Source: Spongilla lacustris
Lineage: Eukaryota; Porifera; Demospongiae; Spongillida; Spongillidae
Length of the DNA stretch: 64,000 nucleotides
Direction: 5' to 3'
Assembly (NCBI GenBank): GCA_949361645.1
Contig: OX442418.1
Span: forward strand, 12,124,632 to 12,188,631
Within the stretch, counting starts at the first letter, position 1, and each line of letters begins with the position of its first letter. The notes beneath the pieces are model-generated. The model worked only from the letters and a program-made list of their open reading frames with translations. It made no database searches and had not been told where the DNA came from. Shown piece by piece: positions 43,025 to 55,478 of the stretch. A program made the position numbers and the translations under genes.

Positions 43025-43095
<71 letters not shown>
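43025..43095 (+). repeat. (GT)n microsatellite
   Basis: An uninterrupted run of about 35 GT units just upstream of the locus B candidate first exon. Confidence 0.97.
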
Positions 43096-43101
<6 letters not shown>

Positions 43102-43144
43102 TTGACATACATTTGAAATACTTTATGGACAGCCCCTGTGGTTA

Positions 43145-43192
43145 ATGGGATCTGTCCTATGGCTTGTAAGCTCTGATGATGCTGAGGTCCAG
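43145..43192 (+). CDS. Candidate first exon of locus B
   Basis: ATG at 43145 and 16 codons ending VSSDDAEVQ at CAG|GTATGT (donor 43193), phase 0. The last nine codons and the following 80 bp of intron match 5588-5690 of locus A. The part before differs and the frame is open further upstream to a stop near 43105, so the true start is unsure. It is supported mainly by the conserved donor and phase. Confidence 0.33.
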
Positions 43193-43348
43193 GTATGTAC
43201 CACCGTCAGCTTGCTGGGACAATCACCACACAGCAGTGATGGAAGGAATTAATATGAATGAAATTAATTAATTAAGGGTATGATGGCTAGCTTTGTACAT
43301 TGGACTTGTGTACTATACAAATATATAATTAGTATTTCTCATAAACAG

Positions 43349-43435
43349 TTAGTCCAAGCATGCAAGACTGGAGATGTGGGAGGTGTTCAGCGACTTCTGT
43401 CACGTGGTGCTAAAGTGAATACTAAGTCTAAGGGG
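43349..43435 (+). CDS. Opening ankyrin-repeat exon, locus B
   Basis: An 87-nt exon, acceptor ATAAACAG ending at 43348, donor GTATGT at 43436, phase 0-0. It reads LVQACKTGDVGGVQRLLSRG and then AKVNTKSKG. Compared with the locus A exon, Ala is replaced by Gly in the first helix and the end VYVNDDASG is replaced by AKVNTKSKG. The surrounding intron is also about 90% alike. This is the first firm exon of the second ankyrin gene, whose later exons run out of the window. Confidence 0.83.
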
Positions 43436-43789
43436 GTATGTACATGTCTATTTTTGAGAACGTATACAATTTGATAATTGCATAAACATGTGTGACATTC
43501 AAGTAGAATGAGTATGCAATGTACTCTGTCAAATTATTCCGACTCATTGACCATGTTATTGCTCATCACAAAGTTACAATACTCTGATTTTATTTTGATA
43601 CTACATGTAGTGTTGTCCTTTTACTTTTGCTAGAAAGTTAGAAAAATGTTAAAAAGCCTATGGTAATAACAATTATGTAATAGTATGATTTGGTTTATGA
43701 ACAAATTTCTTGACATACATGTAGGTATTGCCACCCAATAAATTCATTGTGTTTCGTGTTCAGCTAAATGTATTGTGTATTTTGATGAT

Positions 43790-44446
43790 GTGACCATTAT
43801 ATGACATTTTGTTATTTCTTTCCATTTATTTGGTCAAACATTGTGAATACCAATTATCCCATATCAGGAGGTAAGTTATGGTAGTTGCTTATTGTAAGTT
43901 ATGATGTATTTGCTGAACTCACCACCTATATGTTGTTATATTTTTATGCTACTGTGCTTACCACAAAAGGCAGCCATGGTCATTATGTCAAATTTTAATA
44001 AAGGAAGGAGGGTGGCCCACCCCCCCAGGCATGGTGACCCTGGTGATACATGTAGTATGTACAATCAATGCTGATGTGTAGTGGAGCAATTGAGGAAACC
44101 AGTAGACCCTCATTGGGGATGTGTAATTGTGTATGTGGGAACCATCCCTGATCACTTCAATGAGCAAGCAGCAAATGCAATAGACTTTGCTTTTGTGCTT
44201 GCATTTGGAGAAAAAAACTATGATCACAATCCTTGCTCTTGGCAACTGTATTGTAGTGGTTCATTATCACTATGTACAATGTCCAATTATTGTTATTTGA
44301 TCAGAGCATTCATGTGATCTAATTGATAGCATACAGTGTAACACTATTTATATAATGAGTAATGGTTTACTATCAGCTGCCATTGTAGAGTTGATTGTAA
44401 TGGGAGATGTTGGAGTATTGATGGTGACATCTCTCTGATGTTACAG
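43790..44446 (+). repeat. Intron unit with module and cassette leader, locus B
   Basis: Module CAG 43865, GAG, GTAAGT 43871, then the leader block 43980-44440. The plus frame at 44081 and minus frame at 44245 belong to the shared repeat and are not called as genes. Confidence 0.6.
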
Positions 44447-44527
44447 ACACCACTGTATGCAGCAGCTGAAAATGGCCACACAGCTGTAGTGGAGATCCTT
44501 GTGAAGGCAGGAGCTGATGTGAATGAA
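44447..44527 (+). CDS. 81-nt ankyrin cassette B1
   Basis: Acceptor TGTTACAG ends at 44446 and donor GTGAGT starts at 44528. The exon is phase 0-0 with 27 residues. It reads TPLYAAAENGHTAVVEILV then KAGADVNE. It is close to the consensus of the six cassettes and differs from most at the last residue (Glu). The frame is intact. It follows the opening exon by about 1 kb, as the nearest cassette in this locus. Confidence 0.75.
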
Positions 44528-44753
44528 GTGAGTTATACTCCCTCCCACATACCCCCATATAGCACCTTCCTCCACCAAGCAAACAAAATATAGAGTATTG
44601 GTTTAGCTTCAATGTTCACTGCCATACACAACACACAACAGCAGTAAACACTGTTGTACATACATGTACACCTGTGCACAACATACATGTATGACCACAA
44701 CATATATATAATGCGGCACTCAATCCTTCAAGCTCCCACCCTACTCGGAAGAG

Positions 44754-45077
44754 ATGCCAATTGTTCCAGGGTGCACAGCTCTTTTAGCTCCTACCATGTG
44801 GCATTCACATATGTCTCTTCATGCACGTGGCCTTTTCCCAGGAGATGTCCCTAGCTCGTGGCTGATTGATAATGACCTCTCTATCTGTACTTCTTGCCAT
44901 CAACTTGTGTCGAATATTAGGACTGTTTCGCATCACCGTCGCTGCAGATGTAGAGCAAACACTCCAGATGTAGAGCTCACTCCTACTATCTTGTCAGATA
45001 CCCCCACAACAACCACATCCCCCCATCTTTTGAAGAGGTTTTTCAGCTTCGCTGCCCCACCCTGTGATTTGTTCTGA
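44754..45077 (+). pseudogene. Retroelement N-terminal zinc-finger-like ORF
   Basis: 107 codons. It has PGCTALLAPTMWHSHMSLHA (a C-x-H-x-H-like finger), GLFPGDVPSSWL, and CTSCHQLVSNIRTVSHHRRC, a second Cys/Cys/His/Cys cluster. Such fingers bind nucleic acid in retroelement proteins. The frame stops at 45077, long before the RT part, and the frame between has several stops. Confidence 0.55.
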
Positions 45078-45635
45078 CTAGATCAAGACCAGCCATTGCT
45101 AGAATCCTTGAAAGCACCCTTACATGTAGATAAGTTGTAATTTACAACTCAGAAGAAGCATGGCTAAAACTGATGATGCTACCAAAGTGTGTACTTCCGT
45201 CAACAAAGTGCAAAGTCAGACACATCAAACAGACACCGATTAATTTCTTATGTGACTTGTGGTCCTAGAACGAGTTCAGCACACTTTGGAGCCTTGCTAA
45301 AGGACGTACTATTCCAGGGGCACATGTTTCCCACACATCTAATGAAAATGGTAGGAGACAAATTGAATCGGCAGTCTCCATGGTAAGGGCTGGTTTATTT
45401 GGGAAGGCTAGCCATCTGCTTCTCTCTTCTGGACTGCACCAAATACAGATGTCACATGGCAGTTATTATTGTCAAACACCCAAGTTGCCTACTCAGTAGC
45501 TCCATTGATACCACCTCCTGCCACAATTGGCCCTGATTTCAATATGTTGGGCATTTACATTCCTTCCCTAAGGACACTGCAGCAGGTCCTTCAGGCTTAA
45601 GGATCCAACACCTGCTTGATGCTGCCACTATCCCT

Positions 45636-46704
45636 TTGCCCACGTCCATCTGCAGTGCACTTCGGGATGTTTTCAACTTAATGGCATCAGGTATCATACC
45701 CTCTCAAGTGTCCACGTACCTGGCTGGGGGTTCCCTGACTGCACTAAATAAGATGAAGCCCGGTTGTCCACCAGACATTATACCCATTGCAGTTGGGGAG
45801 ACGTTAAGGAGGTTGACGGGGAAATGCCTGTGTGTGGTCATCAAGGACAAGGAATCCGAATTTTTCCATCCACTTCTGTTTGGAGCAGCATGTACTGCAG
45901 AATCAGAGAAGATCATCCATGGCCTGAGGAAGTGCATTGAAGACCACTGGGATGATGAGGATTTCGTGGTGCTCAAGGTAGACATGAGGAATGCCTTCAA
46001 TTTGGTCTCAAGGCAAGCCATCCTGGATGAATGTGCATCCTTCGTCCTTGAACTCCTACCCTGGGCATCATGGTGCTATGGTTCAGCACTATGGCATCCG
46101 TTGGGTTGTGTGTCATCAGAATCAGGGGTTCAACAAGGGAACCCACTTGGCCCTTTACCTTTTGCACTCGTGCTCCAAAGAATCATCACTGATGTTGATA
46201 TCGATGTTGAATGCATTCAGATGCTCTTCTGGGGTGCTAGCTGGAACTAAATCTGCAGTGTTTCGAGCGATGCGCTTGATCGAAGAATTGGGTCCTCCTC
46301 TTGATATTTTTATCAACCTTGCAAAGTATGAGCTTTTTAGTCGTAATGAATTGAGCAGCATCTTTCCAGTTGTGATAAAGAGTTCTCAGGTTCCACATTT
46401 TGAGATACTCGGGGCCCCCATAGGTGACTTCTTGTTTTGCTCAAAGTTCATCGCTTCTAGGCACAAGATTGCCTCAAAGCTACTTTCTAAATTAGAAGAG
46501 GTTGCCAGCATCGATTCTCAGGTACATGTAGCTCTCATCCTCTTGCGTTTGTGTGGTGGCTTCTGCAAGATGGTGCATGTGGCTCGAACAACTTCCCCTC
46601 ATATGGCCTCTGGCTCCCTTGAGTCCTTTGACAGTGATGTCAGGATGTGTTTCTCTAACTGTGTAGCCACTGACATTTCAGATGCAGCCTGGAAACAGGC
46701 TTAA
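45636..46704 (+). pseudogene. Reverse transcriptase domain, catalytic motif lost
   Basis: The first frame (to 46250) has PIAVGETLRRLTGKCLC, VVLKVDMRNAFNLVSRQAI (the first catalytic Asp, motif A) and SGVQQGNPLGPLPFALVLQ (motif B). The second frame continues GVLAGTKSAVFRAMRLIEEL and FINLAKYELFSR. Where the sister copy at 28.5 kb has WYLDDG, this copy reads RCSSG in one frame and MLFWG in the other, so the YxDD aspartates are gone through a deletion at about 46215-46235 that also shifts the frame. It cannot synthesise DNA. Confidence 0.75.
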
Positions 46705-46833
46705 CTTTGCTTGAGGTATGGTGGCCTTGGTCTGTGCTCAATTTCACACCACTCCTGTGCGGCATACATTGAGCTTTACTGGTCTAGGGAGTGCTGACAA
46801 ACCTCACCTTGCACGGTAGATTGTCAGGTACAA

Positions 46834-47660
46834 TTGTTTAGTTTCACCTCCAGCATCTCTGTGGAGTCTATTTTGGCTTCCCCAATCCCACAGAGAATTT
46901 TGTCTCAGAGGTTGGATGACCACTCCTTTGGACTTGTAATTGGAGCTGCAAATAATGCAGACATAGCACGACTTCTCTCCACATCTGCACCCCATGCAGC
47001 CTCTTGGCTCACAGTTGCGCCTTCTGTAGGTCTTGGGTTACATTTAGATCCCATTGAGCTGCAGATAGCGGTGAAGTGGTGGTTGGGCTTGAACACTTCC
47101 AGAGGCTCTTCATGTGCTCTTTGCCCTGATGTGGCACTGGACCCTCTGGGCCATCATGCAGCTACCTGCCAGCATGGTGGCGATGTTGTTACACACCACA
47201 ATAGGTTGCGCGATGTCTTCCTGAGCTTCTGCCACCAATCTCACTTGGCAGCAAGATCAGAAGCTGGAAGTGGCCTCACTCCAGGACTGGATCACACTCG
47301 CCGAGCTGATGTGCTAGTGAGGGACTGGGCACAAGGCAAGCCAGCTGCCTTTGACATCACAGTCACATCTCCTCTTACTCCTGCTATTTTGGCTGAGGCA
47401 AGTATGAGGGTGGGTGCTGCTGCTGAAGCCGCAGAAAGGAGGAAGCACACATCCAACGATCCAAGTCATACTGCAATTGGGGTAAGGAGGCAAGTAGAAC
47501 CTTCGCTCTACTAGCCGCACGCTTAGCCTTCGGCTCTTCGTTCCACAAAGCCAGGGTGATCAGTGACATGTTTGGAAGGCTAAATATCACCCTTGTTAGA
47601 GCCATATCAAGGGCCATACTGGCCACGAATGTGGTTCCTAATGACTTTAATTCAATATTA
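46834..47660 (+). pseudogene. Retroelement C-terminal endonuclease-like domain, frameshifted
   Basis: The frame to 47514 has APHAASWLTVAPSVGLGLHL, WWLGLNTSRGSSCALCPDVA, LGHHAATCQHGGDVVTHHN (His replaces the usual Arg of RHN), RRADVLVRDWAQGKPAAFDI and TVTSPLTPAI. Near 47462 about 20 codons present in the sister copy (CxELGWxCIPLAVETYG) are deleted, and the tail NWGKEASRTFALLAARLA ... FGRLNITLVRAISRAILA is in another frame. Confidence 0.7.
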
Positions 47661-47939
47661 GTTTACTGGTGTCATATAATTATGTTATATGCATGTAATT
47701 ATAGTACAGTGTTCTTGTTTTATGCATTTGTAGTTGTGTTATACATTGTATATGTTATGAAACATTATGATGTAATTGATAATTATAGAGATAAAATTTA
47801 TATGTACATTGTAACTTAATTTTAATATTGAATACCAGTATGTTTAATGAGGATATGGATATGACCTGGGATCTGCAAGCATGTGAATAATATTTTTTAA
47901 ATCTTTTTTTTTAACTGTGTGATGCTGTACTGTTATGGA

Positions 47940-48250
47940 AGCAGGCATGTACTCAAGTGTTACAACATGAGCAGCTAAGTTCATACTCACAATGACACAA
48001 ATTGTGCTGAATTCAGTTGCAAATATATTTCACTGGCGGTAGAGTATTATGTAGCATGGGGTCCAGAGGCTTTAAAGGCTTTCTCACAAGTAACGACTCA
48101 TCTAGCCATTCGTGGGAATACCTCCATATCTAAGGTATTGGCTAACCTCTATGGTCACCTCAGTCACTCACTAATCAGAGCTATTGCTTGTGCTATTCTG
48201 TGTCATTCCTATTCCCATCTTGTGCAGCAGGTGGATGGACTTTGTAATTG
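47940..48250 (+). repeat. Retroelement-derived C-terminal fragment in the intron unit
   Basis: One frame is open and reads VEYYVAWGPEALKAFSQVTT and SISKVLANLYGHLSHSLIRA, matching the VETYGNWGKEA...ELYGRLNLSLVR end of the retroelements. Copies at 50480-50790, 59002-59385 and, inverted, 13335-13622 show it spread with the intron unit and not by fresh insertion. Confidence 0.6.
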
Positions 48251-49925
48251 TTTGTATTGTGTGCAGTTGTGTGTGCTAGTATTGGTTACTATATATTTAA
48301 AATAATCCTTTACTAGTTATGGGAGTTGGTTATTGTAGTTTATGATGTGTTTGCCATTATACTCACCACCTATGATGGTAGATGTTATTTTGTATGCTAC
48401 TGTGCTTACCACAGTGGAGTAGCCAGTATCCATGATGGTTTATGTCATATATGCACACATGTTATGTGTAAAATATACGAACAAAATGATGTCTAAACAA
48501 GTGTACACTTAAAATGATATTGTCTATATAAACACATATTTTCAAGGGACATGTCAACTGATGATTTGGGTTAATAACTATCGGCACACATACTCACCAC
48601 ATTAGGGCACGTATGTATGGCTGCACATGTGCATCAGCATTGCACACTGCAATACAAAATCTTATGTACATTAAAGTGATGTGACCATCGTGACCATATT
48701 TTTTGTTATATAATGCCAACTGGTTTGTAGCAAAGGAAAGATAATGGTACGTGTAGCTCCACATAATTTTAATTTAACATTAAAATGATGTTTTCAAGAC
48801 AAAAATGAATGCATATGTATAATATTTCTGTTAATCCCTTTGAATCATTGTGTTTCTCTATGTTGTGGTACATGTACACCAAAGTGCTCAATGTATTGTG
48901 TCAATATTCTATGATGTGACCATTATATAAGATTTTGTTTATAATTTGGCCAAATACCAATTATGTTATGGTAGTTGGTTATTGTTGTTTTGTCATTGTA
49001 CTAACTTAGACGTTAATTTATACATGTACATGTATGCTATTGTGCTTACCGCAGTGGGTTTTTAAGATAAAGACAATAGTATTTCCGCATAGAATTAATT
49101 TATGATTCCTTTTAGAAACTGTTGTGTTTAAGATCTATTATGATATCCTTGTATTTACAACCATGCATGTATATGTATTTCTGTTAACCCCTTAGATTCA
49201 TTCCATTTGTGTATTATGTTGGTATTTTATGATGCTCCATTTTGTTATTCCTTTCCTTTATTTGGTCAAACAATGTGAACACCAATCATCCCATATCAGA
49301 TGGTAAGTTTGGTAGTTGGTTATGATATACTTGCCATTGTAATTGTACTCATCACCTATGATGGTAGATGTTATTTTGTATGCTACTGTGCCTACCACAG
49401 TGGAGCAGCCAGAATCCACATGTCAGGTGTGTATTTGTGATACATGTAAAACTGCACATTTTTATGATAAAGCTATGGCTTAATTTTAAGGAGGGTAGGT
49501 AAATACCCCCACTCCCAGGCATGGTGACCCTGGTGATACATGTAGTATGTACAATCAATGCTGATGTGTAGTGGAGCAATGGAGGAAACCAGTAGACCCT
49601 CATTGGGGATGTGCAATTGTGTTTATGGGAACCATCCCTGATCACTTCAATGAGCAAGCAGCAAATGCAATAGACTTTGCTTTTGTGCTTGCATTTGGAG
49701 AAGAAAACTATGATCACAATCCTTGCTCTTGGCAACTATATTGTAGTTGTTCATTATCACTATGTACAATGTCCAAATATTGTAGCATTCATGTGATCTA
49801 ATTGATAGCATAAAGGGTAACACTATTTAAATAACGAGTAATGGTTTGCTATCAGCTGCCATTGTAGAGCTGATTGTAATGGGAGATGTTGGAGTATTGA
49901 TGTTGACACCTCTCTGATGTTACAG
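48251..49925 (+). repeat. Intron mosaic before cassette B2
   Basis: One good module (CAG 49297, ATG, GTAAGT 49303) and two damaged ones (about 48316 and 48965, no CAG-N3-GTAAGT). The cassette leader is at 49500-49920. No gene is seen. Confidence 0.6.
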
Positions 49926-50006
49926 ACACCACTGTGTGCAGCAGCTCTAAATGGCCACACAGCTGTAGTGGAGATCCTTGTGAAGGCAGGAGCTGATGTG
50001 AACAAA
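49926..50006 (+). CDS. 81-nt ankyrin cassette B2
   Basis: Acceptor TGTTACAG ends at 49925 and donor GTGAGT starts at 50007. The exon is phase 0-0 with 27 residues. It begins TPLCAAALNGHTAVVEILV and ends KAGADVNK. Residue 8 is Leu, a hydrophobic residue where B1 has Glu and A2 has Gln. Otherwise it is nearly identical to B3 and A3. The frame is intact. Confidence 0.75.
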
Positions 50007-50438
50007 GTGAGTTATACTCCCTCCCACATGCCCCCATATAGCACCTTCCTCCACCAAGTAACCAAAATATAGAGTATTGGTTTAGCTTCAATGTTCACTA
50101 CCAGACATAACACACAACATCAGTACAACACTGTTGAACATACATGTCCACTTGTGCACAATATACATTGTACATATGAACAAAACAGATTTAATTATAA
50201 TCATTATAGAGATAAAATTTATATGTACATGGTAACTTGATTTTGTGTTCTTTATCATTAATATCGAATACCAGTATGTTTAATGAGGATATGGATATAT
50301 CTGCAAGCATGTACATGTGGATGAATAATATTTTTAAAAATCTTTTCATTTATCACTGTGTGATTTTTAAATGTTACTGTTATGGAAATGAGCATATACT
50401 CAGGTGTTACAGCATGAGCAGCTGAGTTCACTCTCTAC

Positions 50439-50850
50439 ATGACACATTGTGCTGAATTGAGTTTGAAATGTACATGTATTCCACTGGCGGTAGAGTGTTA
50501 TGTTGCATGGTGTCCAGAGGCTTTAAAGGCTTTCTCACAACTATCCACTCATCTAGCCATTCGTGGGAATACCTCCATATCTAAGGTTTTGGCTAACCTC
50601 TATGGTCACCTCAGTCACTCACTAATCAGAGCTAATGCTCATGCTATCCTGACTCGCTCATACTGCCATCTTGTGCAGCAGGTGGATGGACTTTGTGTTA
50701 TGCATTGCACACTGCCTAGTCGAGCACAGCAAATTTCTAATCTTTACATACTTTTGGACTCCATGTTCTGGCACACTCAAGGAGCTTGAGGTGCCTTCAT
50801 GCCACACCCCCAAATGCTTGGGGTCACCACGCCCACTGTCAGGAAGGTCA
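50439..50850 (+). repeat. Retroelement-derived C-terminal fragment
   Basis: A 116-codon open frame: CIPLAVECYVAWCPEALKAF, SISKVLANLYGHLSHSLIRA, then HLVQQVDGLCVMHCTLPSRA. The first part matches the retroelement C-terminus and the second is the segment seen alone at position 1. Treated as part of the duplicated intron unit. Confidence 0.6.
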
Positions 50851-53800
50851 AACTAAATTCTTTACCACTGGTTTGCAATCACACGAAGGAAAAGAATCTC
50901 CACATTTTCTATTGATTAATCATTCCTACTAGAAATTGTTGATTTTAATATCTCATGTTGTTCCATTTAATAGGATATTTACAACCTTGTATGGATGTGT
51001 AATATATTTTTGTTAATCATTTTGAGTCATTCTGTTTCTGTAGTTTCATTAAAATGCAAAATGTATTGTGTCAGTATTATATGATGTGACCATTATATGA
51101 CATTTTGTTATTTCTTTCGTTTATTTGGTCAAACATTGTGAATACTAATCATCCCATACCAGGTGGTAAGTTATGATAGTTGGTTATTGTAGGTTATGAT
51201 GTGTTTGTCATTGTACTCACCACCTGTGATGGTAGATGTTATTTTTGTGTGCTACTGTGTTTATGTCAAGCATTGATGCAGGGCATACATTTACATGTAT
51301 GTATTTTATATAATTGTACTTAAAATGATGTCTAAGACATGGGATATGGGTACAACCACAATTATCAAGCACCATGTACAATAGTGATACATGTACATGT
51401 GTGCAATGTATGACATTTTTGTAGCAACAAGACATTCATACCAGGTACACTATTTTTACAAACCAAAATTTTGACCACTTGTGTGTGGCAAAAGCAAATT
51501 AAGGGAAAGACAATATGTTGATTTAACATGAAATTGCTGTCTTCAAGATCTACGTGTATACAAGCATGAATGCATTTGTATAATATTTCTGTTAATCCCT
51601 TTGATTCACTATGTTGTGGTACATCAAAGTGCTCAATGTATTGTGTCAGTATTTTATGATGTGACCGTTATATAAAATTTTGTTATTAAACACCAATCAT
51701 CCCATATCAGGGGGTATGTTATGGTAGTTGGTTATTGTTGTTTGTGTCATTGTATGCTATTGTGCTTACCACAGTGGGTTTTTACAATAGAATTAATTTT
51801 ATCATTCCTATTAGGAACTTTTGTGTTTAAGATCTATTATGATATCCTTGTATTTAAACCATGCATGGATATGTATTATATATATTAACCCCTTAGATTC
51901 ATTCTGTTTGTTTATGCTCCATTTTGTTATTCCTTTCCTTTATTTGGTCAAACATTGTGAATACCAATCATCCCATATCAGGTGGTAAGTTATGGTAGTT
52001 GGTTATGATATGCTTGTCATTGTAATTGTACTCACCACCTATGATGGTAGATGTTATTTTGTATGCTACTGTGCTTACCACAGTGGGATAGCCAGTATTC
52101 ATGACGGTAATTTATGTCATATAGGAACACGTCATGTGTAAAATATACCAACAAAATGATGTCTAAACAAGTGTACACTTAAAATGATATTGTCTATATA
52201 AACACATATTTTAAGGGACATGTTAACTGATGATTTGGGTTGATACCTATCGGCACACATGCTCACCACATTAGGGCACGTATATATGGCGGCACATGTG
52301 CATCAGCATTGCACACTGCTTAGTCGAGCACAGCATGCCTTCATGCCACACCCCCAAATGCTTGGGGGTCACCACGCCCACTGCGAGGAAAGTAAAACAA
52401 AATTCTTTACCACTCGTTTGTAATCACATGAAGGAAAAGAATCTCCAAATTTTCTATTAATTAATCATTCGTACTAGAAATTGTTGTTTTTAAGATCTCA
52501 TGTATATTTTCCGTTGTTCCATTTAATAGGATATTTACAACCATGTATGCATGTATATTAAATTCTGTTAATCGTTTTGAGTCATTAAGTTTCTCTAGTT
52601 TCATGAAAATGCAAAATGTGTTGTGTCAGTATTATATGATGTGACTATAATATGACATTTTGTAATTCTTTTCCTTTATTTGGTCAAACAATGTGAATAC
52701 CAATCATCCCATATCAGGAGGTAAGTTATAATAGTTGGTTATTGTAGGTTATGATGTGTTTGTCATTGTACTCACTACCTATGATGTTAAATGTTATCTT
52801 GTATGCTATTGTGCAATCTCCACTATTTCTATTAAAATCATCCTTAGAAATTGTTGGTTTTAAGATCTCCATTTATTTTTTCCATTGTTAGGGTATTTAC
52901 AACCATGTATGCAATGTATGTGTATTATATTTCTGTTAATCATTTTGTGTCATTCTGTTTCTGTAGTTTCATTAAAATGCAAAAATTTGTTGTTTCAGTA
53001 TAATATTATGTGACTATTGCATAATATTTTGTATTTCTTTCGTTTATTTGGTCAAAAAATGTGAAAACCAATCATCCCATATCAGGAGGTAAGTTATGAT
53101 AGTTGGTTATTGTAGGTTATGATGCGTTTGTAATTGTGATGTTACTTTGTATGCTGCAGTGCTGTGACCATCATATGACATTTTGTTATTTCTTTCCTTT
53201 ATTTGGTCAAACAATGTGAATACCAATCATCCCATATCAGGAGGTAAGTTATGGTAGTTGGTTATTGTAGGTTGTGATGCTTTTGTAATTGTGATGTTAT
53301 TTTGTATGCTGCAGTGTTGTGACCATTTTATGACATTTTGTTATTTCTTTAATTTATTTGGTCAAACAATGTGGATACCAATCATCTCGTATCAGGAGGT
53401 AAGTTATTGTAGGTTATGATATGTTTGTAATTGTACTCACCACCTATGATGTTAGATGTTATTTTGTAAGGTTGCAGTGTGTATGTCAAGTATTGATGCA
53501 GGGCATACATTTACATAAATTGCATGGATATCTAGCCAACCACATGTACTTAAAATGATGTCTAAGGCATGGGATATGGGTACAACCACAATTATCAAGC
53601 ACCATGTAGAATAGTGATACATGTACATGTGTGCAATGTATGACATTTTTGTGGCAACAAGACATTCATACCAGGTACACTATTTTTACAAACCAAAATT
53701 TCGACAACTGGTTTGTAGCAAAAGCAAATTAAAGGAAAGTTAATGGTACATGTAGCTCCACATTATTTTGATTTATCATTAAACTGCTGTTTTCAAGATC

Positions 53801-54477
53801 TACGTGTATACAAATATGAATGCATATATATAATATTTCTGTTAATCCATTTGATTCACTATGTTGTGGTACATGTACATCAAAGTGCTAAACGTATTGT
53901 GTCATGATGTGACCATTATATAAGATTTTGGTCAAACACCAATCATCCCATATCAGGGGGTATGTTATGGTAGTTGGTTATTGTCATTGTACTAATTAAG
54001 ATAGATAGATGGTGCTTATCACAGTGGGTTTTTACAAATCAGACAATGGTATTTCCATATAGTATTGGTTTGTCATTCCTTTTAGAAACTTTTGTGTTTA
54101 AGATCTATTATGATATCCTTGTGTTTACAACCATGCATGGATATGTATTATATCTCTGTTAACCCCTTAGATTCATTCTGTCTGTGTATTATGTCGGTAT
54201 TCTATGTATCCTTTCCTTTATTTGGTCAAACAATGTGAATACCAATCATTCCATATCAGGGGGTAAGTTATGGTAGTTGGTTATTGTAGGTTATGATGTG
54301 TTTGTCATTGTACTCACCACCTATGATGGTAGATGTTATTTTGTATGCTACTGTGCTTACCACAGTGGGGTAGCCAGTATCCATGATGGTTCATGTCATA
54401 TATGAACACATGTCATGTGTAAAATATACCAAAAAAATAATGTCTAAACAAGTGTACACTTAGAATGATATTGTCTA
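50851..54477 (+). repeat. Dense array of intron modules
   Basis: Modules with CAG at about 51160, 51708, 51979, 52716, 53084, 53240, 53393, 53954 and 54259, all with exactly three bases before GTAAGT or GTATGT (51714, 53960). Three of them (53084, 53240, 53393) form a local tandem with a period of about 155 bp. No gene is seen. Minus frames such as 51217-51435 and 53452-53646 are repeat shadows. Confidence 0.65.
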
Positions 54478-55478
54478 CAAGTAAATCAAAAACTTGTCTA
54501 TCGAGAAAGTGATTGGTGGGATGTAGGATTGGTGGTGCAAAAAGCAAGGAAACAAGGTACAGTATGTTAAAGTGAGGTTTGGTAGGATCCTACAACTCAC
54601 AGTCCTGAATTTGCAAATGAAGAAGCCTATTTGCAAATGTAGGACTGTTATAGTTGTAGGATCCTACCAAACCTCACTTTAACATACTGTACCTTGTTTC
54701 CTTGCTTTTTGCACCATTAATCCTACATCCCACCAATCACTTTCTCGATAGAGAAGTTTTTGATTTACTTGTTCCCCTAATTTTTTTTTCTCTGCCAGGA
54801 GTGTTCAGTCAATATAATATATGGCTTAGTGTATGCATAGGACGCTTAGATTCAAATCTGAGTATATAGGCCTCTTTTTAATTTTATTGATAGGCCTACC
54901 TATATCTTAAACTCAGAGTTCTCCTTGTAAACGGACCGTTTTCTTTGGTTTGGTCACCTTTCCTGAATTAGAACCGCCTGTGTCTACAGCTGCGACGTTA
55001 ATTTTGCGTAGCATGGCAACAGTAAATTAAGACGCGTGTGTGACGTCATATCACATACTGCTAGGCAACCATCGGTAATGAATTGCACCTGCAGTGCGTG
55101 TCATTTCAGGGCATTTCATCACCAGCTAACAACTGTAGGTCTTATTTGTATGAAAGGGCACGTTTGGAATTCAAATGCAACTTTTTGAAGCTAATCTCGT
55201 CTTCTTTCGACGTTCCTGTCGCGAGTTATACGTGATGAACGGAAGACGACGGAGGAGAACAAAAATTAAATGGCGGAATTTTGGTACCGACTTGTCACTC
55301 CACGTAAAGGGCACTGTTTTGCGAAGCTCACGTTATATGTGCATATCTGTCATGTTTGTGATAGATTATATGCGAGCTGACGAGTAAAGGCAACGCTTCG
55401 TTACCGTTTTAAAACGCTCGATCGAAAACCACGCCCACGAAGCCAATCCTACATAGGACCCACTACCGTGGGTCCTGA
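54478..55478 (+). mobile_element. Composite element with 294-bp hairpin (copy 2)
   Basis: The hairpin 54478-54771 and the right part to GGGTCCTGA at 55478 match copy 1 (6250-7784), but about 530 bp of copy 1's middle are missing or different. Flanked by TA on both sides. It interrupts the intron text TTGTCTATATAAACACATATTTTC. The short frame ATGGCGGAATTTTGGTACCG is shared with copy 1 but stops earlier here. Confidence 0.65.

Larger units (their letters stand above)
44710..47770 (+). mobile_element. Near full-length but broken non-LTR-like retroelement
   Basis: It is inserted in the locus B intron between cassettes B1 and B2. Order on the plus strand: zinc-finger-like N-terminus (44754-45077), a stop-ridden stretch, RT fingers and palm (45636-46250), frame change, thumb (46230-46704), and C-terminal Cys/His and endonuclease-like domain (46834-47514) with its tail in another frame (47486-47660). 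Ordinary intron sequence resumes at about 47780. It belongs to the same family as the copies at 27124-28945 but is more complete. No (ATT)n tail is seen at this copy's end. Confidence 0.78.
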
